A stretch of 64,000 nucleotides of DNA from an uncultured Collinsella sp. (GTDB lineage: Bacteria; Actinomycetota; Coriobacteriia; Coriobacteriales; Coriobacteriaceae): positions 1 through 64,000 of the forward strand of contig UQWS01000007.1 in the NCBI GenBank assembly GCA_900544875.1. Direction: 5' to 3'. The position numbers and the translations under genes are program-made. Positions 42,248-50,032 of this stretch are shown here, in pieces (the first letter of the stretch is position 1; each line of letters begins with the position of its first letter). The notes beneath the pieces were generated by a model that saw nothing but the letters and a program-made list of their open reading frames with translations, had not been told where the DNA came from and made no database searches.

Positions 42248-42976
42248 TTACTCGGCCTTGGGCTCAGCGGCCATCTCGGCCTCGGAGACCTGCTCCTTGC
42301 CGGAGCCAGCGAGGCAGGCGTCAGCCATGAGCTCGCACATAAGGGTGACAGCAGAGATAGCGTCATCGTTGCAGGGGATGCCGTACTCGACCTCGTCGGG
42401 ATCGGAGTTGGTGTCGATCAGAGCGACGACGGGGATGTTCAGGCGCTGAGCCTCCTTGATGGCGTTCTCCTCGCGCTTGGTGTCGATGACGAAGAGAGCC
42501 TGGGGCAGACCCTTCATGTCGCGGGCGCCACCGAGGTTGGTCTGGAGCTTGGTGAGCTCCTTGCCGAGCACAGCCTGCTCCTTCTTGGGGAGCACTGCCA
42601 TGCGGCCGTCCTCGACCATGGCCTCGAGCTCCTCCATGCGGTTGATGCGGGAGCGGATGGTGACGAAGTTGGTCAACATACCACCGAGCCAACGCTGGTT
42701 GATGTAGGGCATATTGGCGCGCTCAGCAGCGTTCTTGACGGCCTCCTGAGCCTGCTTCTTGGTGCCGACGAACAGCACGTTGCCACCCTTGGCGACGTTC
42801 TTGACGAAGGTGTAGGCCTGGTCGGCGTCGAGGATGGTCTGCTTGAGGTCGAGGATGTAGATGCCGTTGCGCTCACCGAAGATGAACGGCTTCATCTTGG
42901 GGTTCCAGCGACGGGTCTGGTGACCAAAGTGGCAGCCGGCCTCGAGCAGGGTGCGGATATTAATCTTGGTAGCCAT
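42248..42976 (-). CDS. rpsB: 30S ribosomal protein uS2
   Basis: Small-subunit protein of 242 residues (INIRTLLEAGCHFGHQTRRW, VGTKKQAQEAV, QRWLGGMLTNF). The ATG has AGGAGG ahead. The leader of about 135 nt is long enough for S2 autoregulation. Confidence 0.97.
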   Translation of the reverse strand: MATKINIRTLLEAGCHFGHQTRRWNPKMKPFIFGERNGIYILDLKQTILDADQAYTFVKNVAKGGNVLFVGTKKQAQEAVKNAAERANMPYINQRWLGGMLTNFVTIRSRINRMEELEAMVEDGRMAVLPKKEQAVLGKELTKLQTNLGGARDMKGLPQALFVIDTKREENAIKEAQRLNIPVVALIDTNSDPDEVEYGIPCNDDAISAVTLMCELMADACLAGSGKEQVSEAEMAAEPKAE

Positions 42977-43117
42977 GTTAAACCTCCTGTGGTTTGCCTC
43001 CGCGCGGGGTCATCCTCCAAAACCAACCCGGACATGTGCTACCAAAGCCCGGGCACCACGGTATGAAGTAGCCGCGCGTGCGTGATAAATACCTGTTGCC
43101 GTGAAGCAACCCGATGA

Positions 43118-43146
43118 ATGATAGCAGGAATGCATCTTCGTGCCAA
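43118..43146 (-). promoter_or_regulatory. Promoter of rpsB-tsf
   Basis: TTGGCA, 17 nt, TATCAT on the minus strand, with an extended TGC before the -10. It is the clearest consensus-like promoter in the window. Confidence 0.7.
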
Positions 43147-43147
43147 C

Positions 43148-43177
43148 CCGCAATCAAAACCACACACCTGATTGCGG
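43148..43177. other. Inverted repeat after xerC
   Basis: CCGCAATCA pairs perfectly with TGATTGCGG around 12 nt. It lies just downstream of xerC and abuts the rpsB -35. No T-run follows, so its role as a terminator is uncertain. Confidence 0.4.
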
Positions 43178-43195
43178 CACGGGACGTCCCAGCCA

Positions 43196-44104
43196 CTATT
43201 CGCCGCGGGGATGGGCTTGAGCCACGGCCCGCTTAAGCCGATCGGGCGTGAGGTGCGTGTAGATCTGCGTCGTGGACAGGCTCGCATGACCCAGCAGCTC
43301 TTGAACCGAGCGCAGGTCCGCACCGCCCTCGAGCAAGTCGGTCGCAAAGGTATGGCGCATCGCATGCGGGGCGATGTCGGCCGGAATGCCGGCGAGCGTC
43401 GCCAGCGTATGGAACCGCCGCCTGAGCATGGCGGCACTCATGCGATTACCGCGCGCCGATATAAGCAGCGGATGCGGCCCGGTAGCGGGGTCACGACGCT
43501 TTGCCTGAGCGAGCAACTCCGGCCGCCCCTCCTCAATATAGAGACGCGTCGCCTCGAGCGCACGACGATACAGAGGGACGATACGTTCTTTGCTCCCCTT
43601 GCCCCACAGGCGCAGCGTGCGTTCGGACCACGCAATGGACTCCACATTGAGTGCTGCGAGCTCAGAGATACGGGCGCCCGAGGCATAGAGCAGCTCGAGC
43701 ATCGCCGCATCGCGCAGTCCCGCGGGTGTTGAGGTATCAGGCGTCTTGAGCAGCGCCTCCACCTGTTGGATCGTCAGCACACCGGGTAGATCACGCGGGA
43801 GCTTGGGCGATGCGATCGCCGAGACCACATCGCCCTCGACAATCCCCTCGGCAGCCATCCAGCGATAGAGAGAGCGAATGGCAGACAGGTGCGCCGCAAG
43901 GGTCCGAGCCGCCACCTGGCCACGCGACAGCTCGGCCAAATAGGAGCGAACGGTCCGCACGTCGGCGGCGCGAGCGTCGATGCCCTCGCGGTCGCACCAC
44001 GCGGCGAAGCGCTCGAGCCGCGAGGCGTAGGCGGTTACCGTATTGGGGGCGAGTCCTTCGACGCGTGCAATGTAGGCAATGAACGAGTCGACGGCATCAT
44101 ACAG
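43196..44104 (-). CDS. xerC: Tyrosine recombinase XerC, start codon unclear
   Basis: Site-specific recombinase that resolves chromosome dimers at dif. The catalytic set is complete: Arg in ASGARISELAAL, Lys in GKGSKERIVP, His/Arg in HAMRHTFATDLL, His in LLGHASLSTTQ, and Tyr in QIYTHL. The first GTG is at 43960 and would cut off about half of the SAM-like N-terminal domain. The same frame continues upstream with family-like sequence (DSFIAYIARVEGLAPNTVTAY) to the trmFO end, but without ATG, GTG or TTG. A CTG at 44104 (302 residues) or an ATA at 44116, 9 nt after GGAGG, are candidate starts. Last gene of the yraN operon. Confidence 0.85.
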   Translation of the reverse strand: MYDAVDSFIAYIARVEGLAPNTVTAYASRLERFAAWCDREGIDARAADVRTVRSYLAELSRGQVAARTLAAHLSAIRSLYRWMAAEGIVEGDVVSAIASPKLPRDLPGVLTIQQVEALLKTPDTSTPAGLRDAAMLELLYASGARISELAALNVESIAWSERTLRLWGKGSKERIVPLYRRALEATRLYIEEGRPELLAQAKRRDPATGPHPLLISARGNRMSAAMLRRRFHTLATLAGIPADIAPHAMRHTFATDLLEGGADLRSVQELLGHASLSTTQIYTHLTPDRLKRAVAQAHPRGE

Positions 44105-44112
44105 GTCAAAGG

Positions 44113-45450
44113 CTATGACCTCTCGCCTCCAAACAGATCGGAGCGCGATTCCAGATAGGCATCCAGGGCCTTGAGGGCGCGATCCGCGTAGGCCTGGTAG
44201 CGGTCGCGCTTGCTGCGGCGCTTACCATCCTCGAGTGGCGGCACCAGGCCAAAGTTGACATGCATAGGCTGATAGCCCACGGTGGCAGGATCGGTCGCAT
44301 AGCCCACGAGCGCACCCAGGGCGCCCACACGCGGCAACTCGACGCCCGCGACACCGATAGCCTCGGCATAGGTATTGAGCGCCGCGAGCAGACCGGTCGC
44401 CACGGCTTCCATGTACCCCTCGGTGCCGGTGATCTGACCGGCCAGGCGCACGCCGGTACCGGGCACGGCAAAGGTGCCATCGAGCACGTGCGGGGCGTCG
44501 ACAAAGGTATTGCGGTGCATGACACCGTAGCGGAAGAACTCAGCGTTCTCCAGGCCCGGCACCATATGGAAGACGCGCTTCTGCTCGCCAAAGGTCAGGT
44601 TTGTCTGGAAGCCCACCAGGTTATAGGCGGTCTTCTCCTTGTTCTCGGCACGCAGCTGAATCGCCGCCCAGGGGCGACGTCCGGTACGCGGGTCGGTGAG
44701 GCCGACGGGCTTCATGGCGCCAAAGCGAATGGCGTCCTTGCCGGTGCGTGCGACCTCCTCGGCAGGCTGGCAGGCCTGGAACAGATCGCCGCCCTCAAAG
44801 TCCTTAAGCACCACGCGGTCGGCCGTGGTAAGCGCCTCGATAAAGGCCTCGTACTCCTCCTTGTTGAGCGGGGCGTTGAGATAGTCGCCGCTCCCCTGCT
44901 CCTCGTAGCGCGACTGCGAGAACAGCACGTCCATATCGAGCGTGGAGGCATCGACGATCGGAGCCGCGGCATCGAAGAACGCAAGAGCGTCGCCACCGAC
45001 GAGCTTCATGACCTCTTCGCTCAGCGCCGGCGAACACAGCGGGCCGGCGGCAATGACCACGTGACCCTCGGGAATCTGCGTGACCTCGCCGTGAATGATC
45101 TCGATATTGGGTCGGGCGGCAACCTCGGCCTCGACAAGCTCGGAAAACTTGACGCGGTCGACCGCCAGGGCACCGCCGGCGGGAACAGCCGCGCGATGGG
45201 CGCAATCGAGCAGGACTGAACCCATGCGCTCAAGCTCGGCCTTCAGCAAACCAGCCGCGGAATCCGGACGGGTCGACTTAAACGAATTGGAGCAGACGAG
45301 CTCTGCCAAGTGATCGGTATGGTGAGCCGGGGAGCTAACCTGGGGGCGCATCTCGCACAGCTTAACGGCAAAACCGCGGTCTGCCAGCTGGATCGCGCAT
45401 TCCGAACCCGCCAGACCGCCACCGATAACCGTCACCTGATCAAACAGCAT
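44113..45450 (-). CDS. trmFO: Methylenetetrahydrofolate-tRNA (uracil-5)-methyltransferase TrmFO
   Basis: Flavoenzyme that makes m5U54 in the tRNA T-loop with folate rather than SAM. FAD-binding VIGGGLAGSECAIQLA is at 8-23. It is 445 residues from the ATG at 45450 (an in-frame TTG lies 6 nt upstream), with AAAGG ahead. The dprA-trmFO-xerC order is typical of Gram-positives (topA elsewhere). Confidence 0.95.
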   Translation of the reverse strand: MLFDQVTVIGGGLAGSECAIQLADRGFAVKLCEMRPQVSSPAHHTDHLAELVCSNSFKSTRPDSAAGLLKAELERMGSVLLDCAHRAAVPAGGALAVDRVKFSELVEAEVAARPNIEIIHGEVTQIPEGHVVIAAGPLCSPALSEEVMKLVGGDALAFFDAAAPIVDASTLDMDVLFSQSRYEEQGSGDYLNAPLNKEEYEAFIEALTTADRVVLKDFEGGDLFQACQPAEEVARTGKDAIRFGAMKPVGLTDPRTGRRPWAAIQLRAENKEKTAYNLVGFQTNLTFGEQKRVFHMVPGLENAEFFRYGVMHRNTFVDAPHVLDGTFAVPGTGVRLAGQITGTEGYMEAVATGLLAALNTYAEAIGVAGVELPRVGALGALVGYATDPATVGYQPMHVNFGLVPPLEDGKRRSKRDRYQAYADRALKALDAYLESRSDLFGGERS

Positions 45451-45464
45451 CTGCAAACACCTTT

Positions 45465-46400
45465 CTAATTGACATGTTTTCCATTGTGACCGAAGGGTGT
45501 CTGGGCGTGAAGGGCAAACTTGGAGGGTGCATACCTTCCATCCATCATGCGCTCGATAAGACCCTCGAGCTCAAGCGAACCCAGGAGCTTAAGTACGCCG
45601 ACAGCATCGAGCGAGACGAGCGCCGCAATGTCGTCGACCTTGAGCGGAGAGGCGATGAGCGCATGCATCACGGTCTGCTGTGTTGGATCCAGGTCGGCAA
45701 TGCCGGGAGCATCGGGGCGCGAGTAGCGCAGGGTGCCGTAGATGCGTGAGATAGCCATCTCGATAGATTCCTCGTCGATGATGCAGCAAGTACCGTTCGC
45801 AATGAGGTAATTCGTGCCACGCGACTCGGGCGATAGGATCGACCCCGGCACGACAAGAAGTTCGCGCCCCAAATCCATAGCAGCCTCGGCTGTAGAAAAC
45901 GTCCCGGAAGGCATACCCGCCTCGGAAACAAAGAGGGCTTGCGACAGGGCCGCGATCACGCGATTGCGGCGCGGAAAGGCAAACTTGCGCGGACCCATGC
46001 CCCACGGAGAGATCGACACGACCGCGCCACCCGTATCGAGCGTGCGCATAATAAGCCCCGCGCTCGAACGCGGGTAGACCACGTCGGCGCCCGTCCCCAG
46101 CACCACGACGTGTTTGCCGCCGGCGTTGACCGCAGCCCAACCCGAGGCCTGGTCACAACCGACCGCGCCGCCCGAAACTACCGTCACTCCCGCCTCGACC
46201 GCCACCTTTGCCGCAAGCTCTGCCACGGCAAGACCATACGGCGAGGCCTTGCGCGCGCCGATGATGGAGAGCGCGGGTGTCGAAAGCACCTCGGGATTGC
46301 CACGCACATAAAGCGTCTGGGGTACATCAGAAAGCTCCAAAACGGTCTCGGGATACAACGCATCACCTGGATGCAGCTCAAAGGTCCCCTCGGCTATCAT
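45465..46400 (-). CDS. dprA: DNA processing protein DprA
   Basis: Loads RecA onto single-stranded DNA taken up in transformation. It has the Rossmann-like DprA core (IGARKASPYGLAVAELAA and VVSGGAVGCDQAS), and a C-terminal winged-helix of about 60 residues. At 311 residues it is shorter than forms with an N-terminal SAM domain, which seems absent. The ATG overlaps the comM stop (ATGA) and has GGAGG ahead. Confidence 0.95.
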   Translation of the reverse strand: MIAEGTFELHPGDALYPETVLELSDVPQTLYVRGNPEVLSTPALSIIGARKASPYGLAVAELAAKVAVEAGVTVVSGGAVGCDQASGWAAVNAGGKHVVVLGTGADVVYPRSSAGLIMRTLDTGGAVVSISPWGMGPRKFAFPRRNRVIAALSQALFVSEAGMPSGTFSTAEAAMDLGRELLVVPGSILSPESRGTNYLIANGTCCIIDEESIEMAISRIYGTLRYSRPDAPGIADLDPTQQTVMHALIASPLKVDDIAALVSLDAVGVLKLLGSLELEGLIERMMDGRYAPSKFALHAQTPFGHNGKHVN

Positions 46401-47920
46401 TGGTCCCTCCTTCCCTGGTACATCGCCGCCTCGAGCACATGGTCCTGCGTCACCTGCTCGCTCTCGGCGACGTCAGCGATTGTACGCGCGATGCGCACCA
46501 GGCGCACGATGCCGCGGCCCGTGAGATGCGTGCGTTTGGACAGGCCGAGTACGCATTTCTCGGCAGCATCATCGAGCTCAAAGGTCGAAACGACGCCGTC
46601 AATAGACCGTGTCTCGTCATCCTCGGCCTCGGCATCCGCATCGTCCATACGGGATTCGCGCCAGGCGCGAAAGGCGCGACCGCGCACAACGTAGTCACGC
46701 AACTCGGCCGACGACATACCCTCCGCACCCTCGATAATCACTTGGGGGTCGGGACGGGTCACGTCGATCATCATGTCGATACGGTCGGCCAAAGGACCGC
46801 GCAGTTTAGACCGATAGCGCTCGACCATCGCCGCCGAGCAGCGACACGGTACCTCACGATCGCCCAAAAAGCCGCAGGGGCAGGGATTGCTCGCAGCCAG
46901 CAGCTGAAAGCGCGACGGGAAGGTAAAAGCCCCGTCGACGCGTACGATCCTGACGTAGCCGCGCTCGATGGGCTGACGCAGCGTCTGCAGCACACCCGTG
47001 GGAAACTCGGCAAGCTCGTCCAAAAAGAGCACGCCGCCATGAGCAAGGCTGATCTCACCCGGGTGCACCGGGCGCCCACCGCCGATAAGACCTGCGGTCG
47101 AAATACTGTGATGAGGACTGCGGAAGGGCCGGTGCCCCGCCAACAAGCCATCAATGTTCTCACCCAAAACCGAATGGATGCACAGCGCCGCCTGTTGATC
47201 CTCAACGGAAAGCTCGGGCAGGATGCCGGTCATACGACGCGCGAGCATCGTCTTGCCCGATCCCGGGGACCCGATCATGAGCAAGCCGAGTTCTCCTGCC
47301 GCCGCAAGCGCCATGCCGCGTTTAGCGACTTCCTGCCCCAGCACGTCGGCATAGTCGAGCTCAGGCTCAAAGGTCGCCTCGAGCACTTCAGAATCCAGAT
47401 AGTGCCGAGCCGCCTCGCCCATGCCATGGGCAAGCTGAGACAAATGATCGATAAAGCCGCAATCCACGCCCGCGAGTGGCACATGCTGGTCGGACCTGCC
47501 GGCGATAAAAGACAGCCCCATGTCGCGAGCCAATAGCTGAAACGCCACCTCGCCCTTGACAGGAAGCACCGTACCGTCCAAGCCAAGCTCGCCGGCGATA
47601 AGGCAGCGATCGAGGTTGTCACGGGGAATCTGACCATCGGCCGCTAGAACCGCGATGGCGATGGGCAGGTCAAAGCCGCTACCGGTCTTGCGGATATCGC
47701 CGGGCGCTAGGTTGACCGTAATGCCCGAGCGTGGGATCTCGAACCCGGCGGAGCGCATCGCACAGCGAATACGACCGCGTGACTCCATCACCTCCATGCT
47801 CGGAATGCCGAGCATTTGGATGCCCGGAACACCACCGGCAAGCGAGACCTCGACCGTGACGTGAATCGCCTCGACGCCACGGATGCAGGCCGCGTGAACG
47901 GCAAACGTCTCGAACGCCAT
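46397..47920 (-). CDS. comM: ComM/YifB family AAA+ ATPase
   Basis: Mg-chelatase-like AAA+ helicase that in Vibrio extends the heteroduplex during transformation. It has an N-terminal ribosomal-S5-like domain, Walker A GSPGSGKTMLARRM (about 220), and FLDELAEF for Walker B. The 507 residues are complete. Its ATG overlaps the yraN stop (TGATG), and it is followed by dprA, a co-location that supports a transformation role. Confidence 0.93.
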   Translation of the reverse strand: MAFETFAVHAACIRGVEAIHVTVEVSLAGGVPGIQMLGIPSMEVMESRGRIRCAMRSAGFEIPRSGITVNLAPGDIRKTGSGFDLPIAIAVLAADGQIPRDNLDRCLIAGELGLDGTVLPVKGEVAFQLLARDMGLSFIAGRSDQHVPLAGVDCGFIDHLSQLAHGMGEAARHYLDSEVLEATFEPELDYADVLGQEVAKRGMALAAAGELGLLMIGSPGSGKTMLARRMTGILPELSVEDQQAALCIHSVLGENIDGLLAGHRPFRSPHHSISTAGLIGGGRPVHPGEISLAHGGVLFLDELAEFPTGVLQTLRQPIERGYVRIVRVDGAFTFPSRFQLLAASNPCPCGFLGDREVPCRCSAAMVERYRSKLRGPLADRIDMMIDVTRPDPQVIIEGAEGMSSAELRDYVVRGRAFRAWRESRMDDADAEAEDDETRSIDGVVSTFELDDAAEKCVLGLSKRTHLTGRGIVRLVRIARTIADVAESEQVTQDHVLEAAMYQGRRDQ

Positions 47921-48405
47921 CACGACACCTGCCAATCGAACGCGTTGTACTGATGCTCGATCTCAGCGATATGCCCGCCACGAATGGTGACACCCACGGC
48001 ATCGAAGCGAATCGCCTTGAGCGGATAATGCTCCATGAGATAGCAACTTGCGATGCGGCGGTAGCGGCGTTGCTTTTGAGCGTCCACGGCCTCCTCGGGA
48101 AAGACCCGCGTGCTGCAATCCAGTGCAACGCGTCTGGTCTTGACCTCGGCCATCACCACGACATCGTCGAGCTCATCGAGCAGCACCAGATCGGCCTCGC
48201 CCTCGGTGCAACGATAACCCTGCTCCAGCAAGGTGTAGCCGCGCTCGTTAAAGTAGTCGATGGTGATCAGCTCGCCCAGCATGCCCAGCTCGCGGGGACT
48301 GAGTCCCTTGATAAACTCGGGCGTCATCGCCCCGCAGTCGAGCTCGCCGTTTTCCCAACGCTCCTTGAGCTGCTGCGTCTTGCTCTTTTTGCTTGCGGCA
48401 CTCAT
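47920..48405 (-). CDS. yraN: YraN family (UPF0102) endonuclease-fold protein
   Basis: Predicted Holliday-junction-resolvase-like fold protein. The conserved GELITIDYFNERGY, EGEADLVLLD and VMAEVKTRR are present (the restriction-fold D-X-E-X-K core). About 35 extra N-terminal residues precede the domain. The ATG at 48405 has AAAGGAG ahead. First gene of yraN-comM-dprA-trmFO-xerC; the shared 19-bp element lies 72 nt upstream. Function in vivo is unknown. Confidence 0.88.
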   Translation of the reverse strand: MSAASKKSKTQQLKERWENGELDCGAMTPEFIKGLSPRELGMLGELITIDYFNERGYTLLEQGYRCTEGEADLVLLDELDDVVVMAEVKTRRVALDCSTRVFPEEAVDAQKQRRYRRIASCYLMEHYPLKAIRFDAVGVTIRGGHIAEIEHQYNAFDWQVS

Positions 48406-48477
48406 GGGGTCTCCTTTCCCGCACGCTGCATTGCCCCGATGATGAGGGCACCTTTCATGCGGGTAAGTACCGGAAGC

Positions 48478-48496
48478 AAACCAAAAGCTGACCAAA
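48478..48496 (-). promoter_or_regulatory. Competence-operon element, copy 2 (TTTGGT-N5-TTTGGT)
   Basis: Reads TTTGGTCAGCTTTTGGTTT on the coding strand, differing at one base from the comEA copy. It sits between the rnhB terminator tail and yraN, so it can only serve the yraN operon. A TACTTA 8 nt downstream might be a -10, but the comEA copy has no such match. Confidence 0.6.
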
Positions 48497-48502
48497 TGCC
48501 GT

Positions 48503-48545
48503 CAAAAAACGGGCCGTACGCAGCAATGGTGTTGCATACGGCCCG
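48503..48545 (-). terminator. Terminator of rplS-rnhB
   Basis: CGGGCCGTA pairs with TACGGCCCG and is followed by TTTTTT on the minus strand. Confidence 0.87.
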
Positions 48546-48594
48546 CTACCAGCAGGTTTATAAAACCCCTGAGGTCCCTGTCTCCACAATTGAC

Positions 48595-49383
48595 CTAGAA
48601 AAGGCGCTCAGTCTGCAGAAAGTTTCCGCAAAAGCTCACGCGGTGCAGTGGACAAAGTCCATGTTTGCGAATGGCCTCGATGTGCTCGGGGCTTGCGTAG
48701 CCTTTCGATTCGGCCAAATGGTACTCGGGATACTCGGCATCGTACTCGACCATCATCTCATCACGCGTGACCTTGGCCATGATGGACGCCGCGGCGATAC
48801 AGGCGATCTTGGCATCGCCCTTCACCACGTCGCGCTCGTTGGGAACGGCGCCCAAGGGGTTACCGTCCATAAGCACGCAATCGGGCTCGAGCCCCGTATC
48901 GGCCACGGCGCCCGCGACAGCGGCTCGAATGGCGCGGGCCATGCCCATCTCATCGATATCCTTAGGCGCGATATGGCAAAAACCAATTGCCGTCGCCACC
49001 TCGGCAATCTTCACTGAGAGCAACTCGCGGCGCGCCGGCGTGAGCTTTTTGGAATCGTTGATGCCCCAGACGCGCGGCTCCATAGGAAGGCAGACGGCGC
49101 ATACCGTCAAAGGACCGGCCACCGATCCGCGACCCACCTCATCGACACCAACGACCACCCCATCGCCGCCAAGCTCATGCATAAGCTCGTACATGTCATT
49201 GACGCGCTCGCGCTCGGCAAGTTCCTTGGCATGGCGCTTAAGAGCACGCTCGCAAGCCTTGATCACCTGCTGGCGCGGGTCCTCGCGATAATGCTCCACG
49301 AGGGCGGGGATCTCCTCAAACGTAGCGCTCGCCAACTCACCGGCAACCTGCGATGCCGAAACCGAGCTCGTCATATTGGCCAT
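48595..49383 (-). CDS. rnhB: Ribonuclease HII
   Basis: Removes ribonucleotides from DNA and RNA-DNA hybrids. Catalytic residues lie in VGVDEVGRGSVAGPL (about 72-86) and CVLMDGNPLG. An N-terminal helix-rich region of about 70 residues precedes the domain, as in other long RNase HII. The ATG at 49383 has AAGGAGGG ahead. Confidence 0.95.
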   Translation of the reverse strand: MANMTSSVSASQVAGELASATFEEIPALVEHYREDPRQQVIKACERALKRHAKELAERERVNDMYELMHELGGDGVVVGVDEVGRGSVAGPLTVCAVCLPMEPRVWGINDSKKLTPARRELLSVKIAEVATAIGFCHIAPKDIDEMGMARAIRAAVAGAVADTGLEPDCVLMDGNPLGAVPNERDVVKGDAKIACIAAASIMAKVTRDEMMVEYDAEYPEYHLAESKGYASPEHIEAIRKHGLCPLHRVSFCGNFLQTERLF

Positions 49384-49410
49384 ACCAGGCCCTCCTTGCA
49401 TGCAAATCAG

Positions 49411-49442
49411 ATAAAAAGAAGGGCCACCCGAAGGTGACCCTT
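49411..49442 (-). terminator. Terminator between rplS and rnhB
   Basis: AAGGGTCACC-TTCG-GGTGGCCCTT with one wobble, then CTTTTTAT on the minus strand. It probably uncouples rplS from rnhB in part. Confidence 0.82.
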
Positions 49443-49476
49443 GTGTCCAAACGAGTGGACAGACGCTGCGATCTTC

Positions 49477-49818
49477 TTAGCGCTTCTCGGGGATGCGAGC
49501 AGCCTTGCCCACCTTGTCGCGGAGGTAGTACAGCTTGGCGCGACGGACGCGACCATGACGAACGACCTCGAGCTTGGCGATCTTGGGGCTGTGAAGCGGG
49601 AAGGTACGCTCAACACCGACACCGAAGGACATCTTGCGGACGGTGAAGGTCTCGCGGGCACCGGCGCCGGCCATGCGGATGACGTCGCCCTGGAAGACCT
49701 GAATGCGCTCGCGGTCGCCTTCCTTAATGCGGTAGTGAACCTTGACGTTGTCGGCGACGCGAACCTGAGGAATGTCCTCGCGGATCTGCTGACGCTCGAT
49801 TGCGCGGATGTAATCCAT
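49477..49818 (-). CDS. rplS: 50S ribosomal protein bL19
   Basis: Large-subunit protein near the 30S interface, 113 residues (VRVADNVKVHYRIKEGDRER, RVRRAKLYYLRDKVGKAARI). The ATG at 49818 is 7 nt after AAGGA. It is separated from the rpsP-trmD operon where it often lies. Confidence 0.96.
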   Translation of the reverse strand: MDYIRAIERQQIREDIPQVRVADNVKVHYRIKEGDRERIQVFQGDVIRMAGAGARETFTVRKMSFGVGVERTFPLHSPKIAKLEVVRHGRVRRAKLYYLRDKVGKAARIPEKR

Positions 49819-49887
49819 GTGCAATTCCTTACTCTTCTAGAGGTGCCGTACCACCTTGGCCGGCACGTAGTTGAACAAACGTATTTG

Positions 49888-49915
49888 AGTATACACGCGC
49901 GGGTTTCTGCTGCAA
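49888..49915 (-). promoter_or_regulatory. Promoter of rplS
   Basis: TTGCAG, 16 nt, TATACT on the minus strand, about 70 nt ahead of rplS. Confidence 0.6.
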
Positions 49916-49961
49916 GAACATTTTTTCACGCAGACAAAAAGACAAAACCCGCACATGATAA

Positions 49962-49989
49962 CCGCCCGTCTCACGAATGAGACGGGCGG
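49962..49989 (-). terminator. Hairpin after ppdK
   Basis: A perfect 12-bp GC-rich stem with a TTCG loop on the minus strand, 40 nt after ppdK. The T-rich stretch comes only later, so it is a probable but not textbook terminator. Confidence 0.6.
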
Positions 49990-50032
49990 CATGAAGGGGG
50001 GCTACGCTAGGCGTCGATGCGCAGGGGGGGGG

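Noticed and set aside
43196..44116. Frameshift in xerC
   Set aside because: The reading frame stays open without interruption to the trmFO end, and the residues fit XerC; only the start codon is missing.
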